DNA of 64,000 nucleotides from Diphasiastrum complanatum (taxonomy: Eukaryota; Streptophyta; Lycopodiopsida; Lycopodiales; Lycopodiaceae). The position numbers and the translations under genes are program-made. This document shows, in pieces, positions 45,737 through 57,092 of this stretch; the first letter of the stretch is position 1, and each line of letters opens with the position of its first letter. Location of the stretch: NCBI GenBank assembly GCA_029204225.1, contig CM055094.1, positions 32,291,841 through 32,355,840 on the forward strand, in the 5' to 3' direction. Below the pieces are notes generated by a model. The model had not been told where the DNA came from. It saw only the letters and a program-made list of their open reading frames with translations, and ran no database searches.

Positions 45737-46245
45737 TGTTAGATTATTCTCCCATAATCCTATAGTTAATCTACATCCATTCATTTATCCAATTTTGTAG
45801 TTTTATTCGTGTTTTTACATAGTTTGTAGAAATACACAAGAATCGCTTAATAGGACGCTTTGACAACGACGAACTATCGAAGGTGTCGAAGGTTATTTTT
45901 GTCTATTATGAATTTAACGACTTACCCAAGTTGGTCAGCACGTGAATTTTTAAAAAGTCCTCACTAGATGGATGACAACACATTGTGGCTAAGCTCCAAT
46001 TGTGACCTACGACCTAATTAGTTGTCCTAATTGGATAAACCTAGACAATATAAATAGTTGATCATTAGATGATATATGACAGAGTTTTTACTTTGAATAT
46101 TGTTAGTAGTCCTCACTACTTGTTAGCGAAAGTGCATCTGATAGTCTAGAGTATGTGGCTTTATCCGTTATTGTTTTATACTTGCATCATCTAATTTGTA
46201 CATGCTACTTACTAATTCAATCATATTTTCTTATTGTGTTCAATA
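45737..46245 (+). mobile_element. LTR-like fragment between Copia-G and Copia-F
   Basis: Begins TGTTAGATTATTC exactly where Copia-G homology stops. It has a TATA-type ACAATATAAATAG near 46046, contains no frame, and is cut by the Copia-F LTR at 46246. Position, TG start and promoter-like box suggest a 5' LTR fragment of another element; no second copy or target duplication was found. Confidence 0.45.
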
Positions 46246-46973
46246 TGTGGAACAACTAATCAAACAGATCTTGATTCTACTAACAAAGACCACAGTTTTT
46301 TTTACAAAGGATGAGAAAAAAACGAACGTGAACTCAAAACATTTCTATTCGTGACCAATTCAAAAGATTCATGAAGAATTCGCAAAATTTGTCTTGCAGT
46401 CAACTCGAAAGATTCGCAAAACAATTTCTTGTAGAAGCTCGTGGCTTTCTTGTTGAAGCTCAAAAGATTTGCGAACAGAATCTTGTCGCAAAATATTCTG
46501 TTTCTTGTTCAAGCCTCAAATGTCACGAAATTGTCACGAACAATTCGAGAAATCTTCTGGACTGTTCTTCAAGCTCACATGTCGAGAAACTATCTCGAAC
46601 AGTTCACGAAATAGTCTAGATTTCTTCTTCAAGCTCAAGAATTGTCATCTGTCACGAACAATTCACGAAAGACGAAAATGTCGCGAAGAGACAAGTGTCA
46701 CGAACCATTCGCGAAACATGAAGCTGAGACGAAGAGATGGACTGTCGCGAATAATTCGCGAATAGAATTTATTCGAGCCTAGAAACAGAGCGTCTATTTG
46801 AATATCAACCCTCGTAAACGATTAGATATCTACTGTTATAACATTGAAAGGCCAAAAGACTTGTAAATAAAAGGCCAAAAGACCTGTCCTGTAGCAATAT
46901 AAATACATGTGCACTATTCGTTGTAACACACTCACTCAATCAGAGACACAATAGCGAGATAAGACAGCAGAAG
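46246..46973 (+). repeat. Copia-F 5' LTR plus possible leader
   Basis: Contains a TATA box (AATATAAATAC near 46897) and a dense series of TTCGCGAA/TTCACGAA/TCTCGAA words from 46330 to 46770. The true LTR end cannot be fixed because the other copy is truncated. The first gag-like ATG is at 46974, unusually close to the TATA box. Confidence 0.65.
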
Positions 46974-49900
46974 ATGTCGTCGATCACCAATATTCAAGCT
47001 ATTATCACTACAATCTTGGACCTAGAAAGAAGGTTCAAACTATTTGATTTAAAAATTAAAGACTTCACTCTTGTTGAAGGGCGAAGGTCTATGGCAATGG
47101 GTAGAACCAATTGAGGAGAAGCCAAAAGCTACTCCTGGCAAAGAACTTCGAGAATGGAGTTTAAAAAATGACAAAGCTATACCAATTATTGCATCTTCAG
47201 TGCATGACAATATAATACTAAATTTTACATCAATCTCAAATGCAAAGAATTTATGCGAAGAATTGCAAACCAAGAATGAGACTCGATCTCGTAATCAGAT
47301 CATGTTTCTGGAAGACCAATTAACTTACCTACAGTGGGACGGCAAAGACCTGAACACATTTGTGCAAAAGATTAAAGATTTGTTTATCTCCTTGCAAAAT
47401 TCTGGTGTAGAAAATACAATTTCTAAGGAAAAAAAGCTTAGTTATTTTCTTCAAGCCCTACCCAATCATCTTACACAACAAGAACCTTATTGGCGAAAGA
47501 TGCAACAATGACACTTCAAAAGGCAATAGATGAAATGAAGGAGGAAGTAGAAGCTTGTGAACGCTATGACAACAATGGTGGTTTAGAAAATGCTCTATTT
47601 ACTCAAAAGAATAAATCTTCTAAGAAGTCTAAGTTTAAGAGGGAGTCATCTAAGAAGAATGAGTCTAAGACTAATGAACAACAATCTGAAAAACAATAGA
47701 AGAATTCTAGTGATAAGAAGATCTGCAACAGATGCAGAAGATCAGATCACACAGAAGAAAAGTGTTGTCTAAATCCAAAGATTGAATGCATTCATTGTCA
47801 TAAACGGGGTCATGCAGTAGTAGACTGTTATCAGAATCCCAGAAACAAAAAGGAGCAGGAATCAAAGCAAACCTTCAGATTCAAACTATGTCAAAGACAA
47901 AGCAGAATGCTCCAGAGCAGCAGAAGATAGGACGACAAAGAAATCAGAAGTTTATGTTAGTACTGATCGATGTTGTTCATCTAATTCAATTCGAGAGGTA
48001 GTACTTGATTCGGGAGCCACCTCACATTTTGTTTCCTCGAAACAAATTTTGTCTGAGTACAAAGAGACAAACTATTTGAGATTCATTATACTTGGAGACA
48101 GTTCTAAATACGTGGTTGATGGAACTAGTGTATTATGGCTGGACACGAATCAAGGAGACAAGAAACTGGAGGAAGTTCTCTATGTCCCTACTCTTGATAA
48201 AGATCTTCTATCCGCTGCTAAGATAGTCGATACAGGCATGTCAGTAACCTTCACGAAGAACTCTTGTAAACTCTTTGAGGAAGATTCTGATAACCTGGTT
48301 GTTAAAGGCAATAGAGAAGGAAATTTATATCACCTAAACATTCGAACAATAATCGAACAAGTCAATCAAACTCAGAAATCAACAGATGTACTGTGGCACA
48401 AGAGGCTATGTCACATGAACATGGAAGCCTTGTACCAAGCCAACAAAAGTCAGAGAATTCAAAGAGTCGAAATCAAAAGTAGAGATATTCGAACTACATG
48501 CGAATCCTGTCTTAAAGGCAAGATGACTAGAACACCTTTCAGTAAGGATATTTATAAAGCAACTAACGTACTTGAAATTGTGCATTCATATATTTGTGGA
48601 CCATTCAGAGCATTGTCGTTGGGTGATGTAAAGTACTTCATTACGTTTATTGATGACTTCAGCAAGTTCGTTGTAGTATAATTTATTTGTACTAAATCTG
48701 AAGCTTTCGAGAAATTCGTTGAGTATACAAATTGAACTGAGAAGTAGATAGACAATAAGCTGAAGCAGATTCGCAGATCATGAAGGTGAGTACATTTCCA
48801 ACAAATTCAAAGCTTAGTATAGTGATCGAGGTATTATGCACACAAAAACTGCATCTTACACACCTCAGCACAATGGAATAGCTGAACAAAGGAATCGTAC
48901 ACTGATGGAAGCTACAAGGTGTATGATGGCTCATATGAAGGCACCAAAACGGTTGTGGGTAGAAGCAGTGGCTACATCAAATTATCTTCAGAATCGTATT
49001 CTGAAATTTGAATACCAGATAAAACTCCTCATCAGATATGGTGGAAGTCGAAGCCAAATCTTGCACATGTTCGGACATTTGGATGCGCAATGTATATGCA
49101 CATACCAGATAAGTTGAGAAAGAAACTCGATGAAAAGACAGAACAAGGTTTTCTGGTAGGATTCGAGTTACATTCGTCATATTATCATGTTTATGTACCC
49201 AAAATTGGCAAGATAAAAGTTGTTCGCGATGTTAAATTTGATGAGATAAAATACATAACAGACAGTGATCTAGTCGGCTATGAAATTCTCAAAAATTATT
49301 ATGAGTTACCAACGACAACAGAAGAAAAACAAGAAGAAGATAAAAGAGAATTACCAGATTCAGAGGGAGGTCAAAATCGAGTGCCTGACAAACTCGAATC
49401 ACCAGCTCGAATTCCAACAGAAAAGCTTGAATCAGAATCGAACTCAAAACCTGGGAATCAAACTCGAAACCACCTGTGAGAAGATCTGATAAATGAAAAC
49501 CACCAGAAAGGTATGGTCAGGATGTTTTTAATACAACCATCAAATTTTGTGGATTCTCTGACGAACCTCAAACATTCGAGGAAGCTGTAGATGGACCAGA
49601 TAAAGATCGCTGGATTCAGGCAATGGAGGATGAAATGTCATCCATGTATAAGAATAATGTATGGACACTTGCACCTATACCTAATGGCAGAAAACCAGTC
49701 AAGTGCAAGTGGATCTACAAGATCAAAATAGATCCTGATGGAGATGCAGAAAACCAGTCAAGTGCAAGTGGATCTACAAGATCAAAACAGGTCCTTATGG
49801 AGAAAACATCATATACAAGGCAAGGTTAATTGCTAAAGGATTTTCATAGAAGTATGGGATTGACTACACTGATACTTTCTCACCGGTAGTCAAACATACA

Positions 49901-50985
49901 TCAATTTGCTTGTTATTAGCATATGTAGTGGTTCATGATCTGAAAATCCAGATTGTGGATGAGAAAACTGCTTTTCTGCACGCAGAATTGGAAGAAGACT
50001 TATTCATGGACCAACCACTTGGTTTTGTAAGCCAAGAATATCCAGTATACGAACGTCACATGAATAAAAACATTTTTGGTCTGAAACAAGCAACGAGACA
50101 ATGGTATAGAAAGAAGGACAAAGCACTACGTTCCATAGGCTTCAAACCTCTATTTGTTGAATCAAATGTCTATATCAAGCATGTCCAAATGAAATAATCA
50201 TTCTAGTTGTTTATGTTGATGAGATAAGTTAATTTTAGATGTCAAAAGAGACATTTCTGAAATATTTGATATTGTTGACCTAGGAGAAGCTAAAATCTAT
50301 CTAGTCTTGTAGATCATGAGAGACTTTGAAGGTGGTAAGTTGTATCTTCACCAACAAAAGTACACTCAAAAGATCATTGAAAACTTCAACATTCTCGAAT
50401 GCAAAGGTGTGCATACTCCCATGATACCTGGAACAATACTGGGCAAGGCAGATTGTACTACATTATCTCTAGAAAATGAAAGGCTATTATGGACTGTGTT
50501 ATTCGAATGAAGCTGGATTTCACATCGAACCTTACAGTGACGCAAGTTGGGCATCCATGAAGGATGATAACAAAAGTATTTCAGGAGGTTGTACTTTAGC
50601 ATTTGGCGTAGCCATACTCTTGATTATCAAGAAGCAAAAAGCAGTAGCTCAATCTTTCGGTAAAGCAGAATATGTAGCAACAGCCAAGATGTCAAACGAG
50701 CTGATCTGGATTAAACAGATATTGGAAGGATTTGATGAATCTAATTCTGAGCCTTATGTATTGTCAATGGATAACACTTCAGCAATCTATCTTACGAAAG
50801 ATCCTATACTTCACTCAAAAATGAAGCACATAGCTATCAAGTATCATGTGTTTTGGGACTTAGTCGAGAAGAAGATACTGAAGACAGTCTTCATACCCAC
50901 AGAGGAAATGATAGCTGATATCTTAACAAAGCCACTAAGTAAAGCTTTGTTCAAGAAGCAGCAAAGAAGATTGGGGTTAACCTAA
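46974..50985 (+). pseudogene. Copia-F gag-pol, broken
   Basis: gag from 46974 shifts frame near 47080, then reads LKGEGLWQWVEPIEEKP and on to 47511. Two zinc knuckles in tandem (CNRCRRSDHTEEKC near 47728 and CIHCHKRGHAVVDC near 47790) distinguish it from B and C. Protease DSGATSHF is near 48010. Integrase at 48390-49140 has the first catalytic D replaced by Y (TAT at 48589-48591, in VHSYICGP). RT at 49580-50300 carries a 59-bp tandem duplication that shifts the frame, and the YVDD site reads YVDE (50212-50223). RNase H at 50476-50985 is open (DASWASMKDD, SAIYLTKDP, ADILTKPLS). Not functional. Confidence 0.92.
49687..49804 (+). repeat. 59-bp tandem duplication inside Copia-F RT
   Basis: GCAGAAAACCAGTCAAGTGC and following sequence occurs at 49687 and again at 49746. 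As 59 is not a multiple of three, it shifts the frame within the conserved KCKWIYKIK motif. Confidence 0.92.
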
Positions 50986-51005
50986 CTACCACTTTGAGAG
51001 GGAGT

Positions 51006-51363
51006 TGTAGAACAACTAATCAGACATATCTTGATTCTACTAACAAAGCGCGTAGTTTACTTGACAAAGGATGAGAAAGAAACAAACGTGAACTTGAAAC
51101 ATTTCTATTCGTGACCAACTCGAAAGATTCACAAAAGATTCACGAAATTTGTCTTGTAGTCAACTCGAAAGATTCACAAAACAGTTTCTTGTAGAAGCTC
51201 GTGGCTTTCTTCTTGAAGCTCAAAAGATTCGCGAACAAAATCTTGTCGCGAAATATTATGTTTCTTGTTCAAGCCTCAGATGTCGCAAACAATTCGCGAA
51301 ATCTTCTGGACTGTTCTTCAAGCTCACCTATCGCAAAACTATCTTGAACAGTTTGCGAAATAT
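51006..51363 (+). repeat. Copia-F 3' LTR, 3'-truncated
   Basis: Corresponds to about 46246-46613 of the 5' LTR with many substitutions and ends abruptly at TGCGAAATA against the family-A LTR. Confidence 0.87.
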
Positions 51364-52389
51364 GTTGGGAGAGAGAGAGAATGAATAAATGATGAACAAG
51401 ACGCGAATGATAATTACTCGAACAAGAAACGAACGAGTAGCAAACTCGAACAGAAAATGTTCGTGCGCAGTGGAATGAGTTAAATGACTCTCTCCCTAAG
51501 CATGACTACGCCTATCAGAATGAACAGAACAGATAGTTATTGAAATCACAGTCATTCTAGATTACGTAGCCAAACCTTTGAATGGACGAAGCTCTAGAAG
51601 AATAATTTGTCGTGAATTGCAAGACAAATTATTTGTTGTGAATGATTCGCGAAAGATAAGAATAAAAATTAATCGTTTATTATCAGAAAGAGCAACTGGA
51701 ACAATCAAACAGAAAGAAGAATAAGCATAGCAATTATGCAGAATAAATGAACTGTGTCAGATTAAGTATAGCAAGTATACAGATCAATAATGCGATAAGG
51801 CACAAGACAGTAGCGGACAAAACCACGTGCCCTACCAAGCTTATTTTTTGTCTATAATGAGGAATATAATCTCCTTTGCTTGTTCTAGACTTATCTTGCT
51901 CTTCTAGCATACACTGCTTCATCGTCATATATTAAATACATAGATGGTATCTACTATATACAAGATATTACAGGTCTGCAGATATGAAAGTACAGAGTGG
52001 ATGTGCTGTCTGTAGGTGATCGTGGGTGGCTGCAGTTGTTGTTCAATCTGTTAGCGCAACTGCAAAGGATGAGCGTGGAAAAGGGTATGACGTCAGGTGT
52101 TTGTTCGTGATGATGCAAAAGTGCGTCACTCTTACGAATGGCCTTAGGATAAGATCTACAGGGTGCCTTAGCTTTTAGGACACTTTGCCATTCTGTGAGG
52201 TAGTGTCCTCCTTTCGCCTGTCACCATAACCTGTGTAAGAACACAATGTCGCGATTCATTCACCTTTTATTCGTCTGTGCGAATTTGCGTGTAAAATTGC
52301 AGACTACGTGACAACGTTAGAAAATATACAGCATGAATGGAGGCAGATTAAAATTGGAATTTAGGAGAGTGGAAGGAGTAAACCCAATA
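51364..52389 (-). repeat. Copia-A LTR (3' LTR), 1,026 bp
   Basis: On the minus strand it starts TATTGGGTTTACTCC and ends CTCTCTCTCTCCCAACA. The first two bases probably decayed from TG, since the solo copy has CG at the same place. It carries TTCGCGAATCATTC-type words and an initiator-like cluster near 51480. Confidence 0.87.
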
Positions 52390-52396
52390 CCCTCCC

Positions 52397-55300
52397 TTAA
52401 TCTGGATCCATGAATGCCTTGATCTTCAAACTGAGCAATGCACAAAATCTGTTGTGTGCATTAACACTAAGTGCTTTCGTGAAAATATCTGCAACCATGT
52501 CCTGCGTTTTGTAGTACGTTAAGGTCACCTCTCGGTCGAGAATCTTGCCTCTGATGTAGTGATATCTTATCTCAATGTGCTTACTCCTAGAATGAAATCT
52601 AGGGTTGGCTGATAGAGCAATAGCACTTTGATTATCACAAAACAAGATTGTAGGGCTGTGCTGATACAGATTGATGTCTTGCGGCAAATTTCTCAACCAA
52701 AACGGTTCCTTAATAGATTGAGAAACAACGATGTATTCTGCTTCAATAGAAGAAAGCACGATAGAGGTTTGTTTACGACTGTTCCATGAAATAGGACCAC
52801 CATTGAAGAAGAATGTAAATCCAAATGTGGATTTACGATGGTCTACATCTCCTCCCAGCTTGCATCAGAATATCCACTGAGCTGATGAAGATTGTCATAG
52901 CTGACATCTCCATAGCAGATGCACTGGTCCCTGGTAGCTCGAATGTATCTCATGACTCGAATAAGAGCCTTCCAATGGGTAATTCTAGGATTAGCCATGT
53001 ATTGGCTAAGTGAGCTGACAACAAAAGAGATGTCTGGTCTTGTACAGACCATTGCGTACATGAGAGATCCGAGTACGATCGATACAGATATTCTCTCATC
53101 TGCTCCTCTTCCTGCTTGGTCTGGGGACATTGGTCCTTTGACAAATGCAGGCCTGGATCCATTGGTGAGTGAGCTAATTTATAATTCATCAAATTGTATC
53201 TATTAAGAACATTATGAAGATATCTTTGTTGAGTGATATAAATCAGTCGATTTGCTCTGTCTCTGTGGATTTGAGATCCAAGCAGAAGTGAGCTTCGCCT
53301 AGATCAGTCATGTAAAATTCTGAGAACAGCATATGTTTCGAATCCTTGACCATATTGGCATTGTTACTGAAGATCATCAACATACAAGGTGATGAAAATG
53401 AAGGATTGATGTACTGACTTCGAATAAACATTGCAATCAGTAGTGCTTGGTTTAAATCCTTGTTCAATGAGGAATGTGTTGATCCTTTGAAACCAAGCTC
53501 TGGCAGACTATTTCAAGCCGTGCAGTGCTTTATGGAGTTTACAGACATGATTCTTCATGCCTTCCAGAATGTATCCTTCGGGCTAGATCATGTAGATGTC
53601 TTCTTATATAACTCCATTTAGATAAGTTGTTTGTACATCGAACTGATGTACTTCGAGGTCGACAGCTGCGACATAAGATAGGAGCATTCAGATCGACGAA
53701 TGTTTGATGACTGGACTAAAAGTTTCACTGTAGTTGGCATTCGGGATCTGGGTGAATCCTCGTGCTACCAATCTTGTCTTCCTTCGATCAATTGCTCCGT
53801 TGGCACTGTATTTGATCTTAAAGATCCATTTGCTATCAATAATATTGTAGCCAATAGGAGCTTCGACTAATGACCATGTCTGATTCTTGATCAGAGAGGA
53901 ATACTCTCTGTCCTCTCCAGAGATCAAAGTCTGGTTGGCTAAGTGCCTCTTTGACTATCGTTGGTTCCTGCATTAAAAGACAGGCAGACTCAAGAGTATA
54001 CCTTGTGGGCTGTGTGCGCACTCGGCTTGATCTTCTGGGAAGATTCAACTGATGAACCACTCTTGGGACTTGTTGCTGGCTAGCAACATCTTCTCTGATT
54101 CGTTGTCTTAAAGTGGGTCGACGATAGACATGCTTGAGCCAGAGGCTCGAACTGTCATGTCAATGGTAGGCGATGAAGATTCTTCTTGAGTAACTTCCTT
54201 GCCTTTGAGGTCAACGAACTGATCCTCGATAAAGACTGTATCCCGGCTATATAAAATTTGCTGGGTATCAGGATTGTACAGCTTGTAGGTGTTATCAGAC
54301 AAGGTATATCCAATCAAGATGGTCTTGAGACCTTGGAAGTCCAATTATTCCTTGTGTCTTTTGGGATCTGCATAGGCAATGCACCCAAACACTTTTAGAT
54401 TCTTCAAAGAAGGCTTAAAGCCTGTCCACACCTCGTGGGGTGTCTTGTCTGAGAGAGCTTTGGTCGAACATCTATTCTGGATGTAAGCTATAGTGGAAAC
54501 AGCTTCAGCTAAGAACTTCTTGGACAATGATGCATGCGCTAGCATACACTTAGTGACCAGAGTTCGGTTCTTCCTCTTAGCTAAGCCATTAGACTGAGGA
54601 CTGTAAGGAGTGATGAACTGCTGCTCAATGCCTTGGCTTTGGCAGTACTCCTTAAACTTGACAGAGATATATTCTCCATCGTTGTCTGACCTCAGGGCCT
54701 TAATCGTTCTTCCAATCTCCTTTTCTGCACCCTCCTTGAAGATTCTGAAGCAATTGAAGGCTTCTGATTTCTTCTTTATGAAATACACCATCGTTCTTCT
54801 TGAAAATTTGTCAAGAAAGATTATAAAATACTTGGCATCCTTCAACGAAGGATTTTTCATCGGGCCACAGATATCTGAATGTACAACATCTAGCAATTGT
54901 CTAGCAACATGTTGATGGCTTGATTTAAATGGCTTCCTGGTTTGTTTACCTATTAGACAGTCTTGACAGATAGGTAGCTCGACTATTTCACGAGGATAGT
55001 CGAGATCAAGAACAATAGATTGTCTAGACATTCGTTGTACAGCAACATAATTTAAATGACCAAGTCTATAATGCCAAAGTAAACCTTTATTTGATTGAAT
55101 TGAAGTACTGAGAGCCTAACTAGAGGCAGAAAAGCAATGACTTAGTCTAAACAAGTATCCATGCTACTTTCCGAGTGCTAGGATCTTGCCTGTCCTATCA
55201 ACCACTTTACATTGATCACATTCAAATTCTGCTCTGTGTCCTAGATCTGTGATTCTGCTTACAGAGAGCAGATTTGTGGATAACTTAGGTACATACAGAA

Positions 55301-56077
55301 CTTTGGAGAGTAGCTTAGATTGATCATTTGCAAAGCATAATCTTACAGTGCCTTCACCTTTAATAGCTTGTGTGTTATTGTCGCCAAGGTGGATGAATTT
55401 CTGGGTACTATAAGGTGTATAGGACTCGAAATAGCCTATTAGGCTAGTCATGTGTTGCGTGGCTCCGGAGTCCAGGAACCAGGAATTGTCACCAGATGCT
55501 CCTTGATGGTTGGTCATGAAGGCATCATGATCCGCTTCTTGAATTGGCTGTGGAGCTTCTGCAGCTACATTTGCCACTTGATTCGACTGTCCTTTGTTGT
55601 TGTTCTTCGCTTGAGGTATTCGTCAGTCTTGAATTTCGTGGTTGTTTCGTTTGCAATATCTATAGAACAGCTTCTTCTTTGTCTGCAGATTCGACTGTTC
55701 CTTGTGCTGAGCTGGTTTCTGGTCTTGCTTTGATGGCTTCGGGCCTTTCTTCTTCTTCTGCTTTGTCGTTCCCTTGTTAGTGTACAAGGCTTGAGAATCA
55801 GCTGAGGAACTTGAGGCTTCGTTCCTTCGCGTGTCTTTCTGCAACAACATAGTGGTGACTCTCGAAAGAGTCAATTCTGGATGAGTCGTGATGATCATTA
55901 CCTAGCTGTTGTAAGAACTTGGCAAGCTTGTAAGCAGTTGCATCACTGCGTCTTGATCGTCTATGACAGATCCGACAGCGGCCATTTGTCTTAGCAGTTT
56001 CTTGAATTGATTAATGTGATTCTACAGAGAATCACCATTTGTCATCTTGAGGGAGTAGAATTTCTTCCTGAGATGTA
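52397..56077 (-). pseudogene. Copia-A gag-pol, broken
   Basis: gag (56077-55623; FKKLLRQMAAVG, DDQDAVMQLLTSLPSSY), a knuckle with one cysteine lost (YRYCKRNNHEI; C-x2-C expected), then protease DSGATQHMT near 55480. Integrase at 55031-54345 has VVHSDICGP and RSDNDGEY but the catalytic glutamate reads lysine (AAG at 54576-54578 minus strand, in NGLAKRKN). RT at 53930-53240 is split by frameshifts, and the YVDD site could not be confirmed. RNase H and the C-terminus lie at 53130-52397 (DNQSAIALSANPRFHSRSKH, MVADIFTKAL). Several frame changes; non-functional. Confidence 0.9.
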
Positions 56078-56082
56078 GTGAG

Positions 56083-57092
56083 ATGCATAAATTTGTCACT
56101 AACATTGATAGGGCTACATGTTTTTCTGCTAGACCTGAGGATAAGATTCTATGCTTGATTGATCTGCTTGAGATTATTGACTGGGTAAAGATTTATCTTG
56201 AGTTTGTTAAGAAGAAAGATACTTTGAACTTAGTGGAAAATCTTTATAGTCGTCTTAATGATTTTGTCAAAAAAATTTGAAGAAGAGAAAAAATTCTATA
56301 ATACGCACATTAAAAAGGTGTTCATGTGCCTGGAAAATGAAAATTGTAATACTCCCGCTACCTTTACCCCTTATGTTTCTGATGCTCCTTTATCGCCACA
56401 CCCTTTAGTTTTTATTGATAACCTTGATGAGGATAGTGCCTCTCAGCTCGAGACCTCTCTCAAGACATTTGCGACATTGTGACATTTTTTCTTACGATTT
56501 CCGCCAATCTAAAAGCTGTCAAGTCCTCTTTGTTCCTAGCAGAATCATCAAGTACAAATCCACTCTCATGGAGTCTTTTTTCTATCAATTTCCTTGCACC
56601 CATCCCTATCGATCTTTGGATCATGATGACCCATTTGACAGAAAAAGAAATACAAGTCTGCAAGTTGGCTGCCCCGCATAAAGATCTTTCGCTTGAGACT
56701 CCTGTTTCTTTCAACACCATTATTCGTATGAACAAATTTGAACCCTCTCGCTACCCCTCTGAGCAAACATGGGCCAGAATTAGAGGTCACTTTGAGACTG
56801 ACTTCAATAGGATGAACCTACACCAAGCCAGAATCTGGAACTGAAAAGGACCTTTTTTCAAAAGTAGATGTGGTGAAAAATGCAAAAATAGCTCTTCCAT
56901 CATTTGGTTTGACCATGCTGTTTATAAACCTGCTAGGGATGTAGTGAAATCACACCTGACTTTTCTCTTTATCCGCCAGCACATGATTGATGCTTTCATC
57001 GAACTTGCAAAAGATTCCTTCGCCAAGCTTCTTACACCTTTGGGAGATGCCAATTCCACTCTTACTAAATTAATGTCTATCAGGCATGCATA
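56083..57092 (+). pseudogene. Unrecognised coding region, about 330 codons, broken
   Basis: Coding-like sequence directly abutting the truncated end of Copia-A. Frames: 56083-56280 (FVTNIDRATCFSARPEDKIL, LEFVKKKDTLNLVENLYSRL), a +1 shift at about 56265 to 56482 (CLENENCNTPATFTPYVSD, LDEDSASQLETSLKTF), then a third frame from 56479 to 57092 with one stop at 56842-56844 (APHKDLSLETPVSFNTIIRM, RYPSEQTWARIRGHFETDF, IRQHMIDAFIELAKDSFAKL). It ends in a stop at 57090-57092. Third codon positions favour T and C. No signal peptide, zinc finger or catalytic motif is seen. It might be a virus- or retroelement-derived protein or a host gene; I do not recognise it. Confidence 0.5.

Larger units (their letters stand above)
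46246..51363 (+). mobile_element. Copia-F: old Ty1/copia element, 3' LTR truncated
   Basis: The 5' LTR starts TGTGGAACAACTAATCA at 46246 and the 3' LTR starts TGTAGAACAACTAATCA at 51006, directly after a polypurine tract (GAGAGGGAGT, 50996-51005). The LTR copies are clearly diverged, so the element is older than Copia-B. The 3' LTR runs only to 51363, where the family-A LTR starts. No TGGTATCAGAGC site follows the 5' LTR, so the primer-binding region is deleted or of another type. Confidence 0.87.
51364..56080 (-). mobile_element. Copia-A: Ty1/copia element with one LTR, 5'-truncated
   Basis: On the minus strand: part of gag from about 56080, protease, integrase, RT and RNase H to 52397, a polypurine tract (AAGGGAGGG, 52391-52399), then the LTR (52389-51364). 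The gag start, leader and 5' LTR are missing. The LTR is the same family as the solo LTR at 377-7078. It abuts the truncated 3' LTR of Copia-F. Confidence 0.9.

Noticed and set aside
46246-51363. Copia-F as the same family as Copia-A because both LTRs share TTCGCGAA words
   Set aside because: LTR ends, gag (two knuckles versus one) and pol sequences differ clearly; only the short words are shared.
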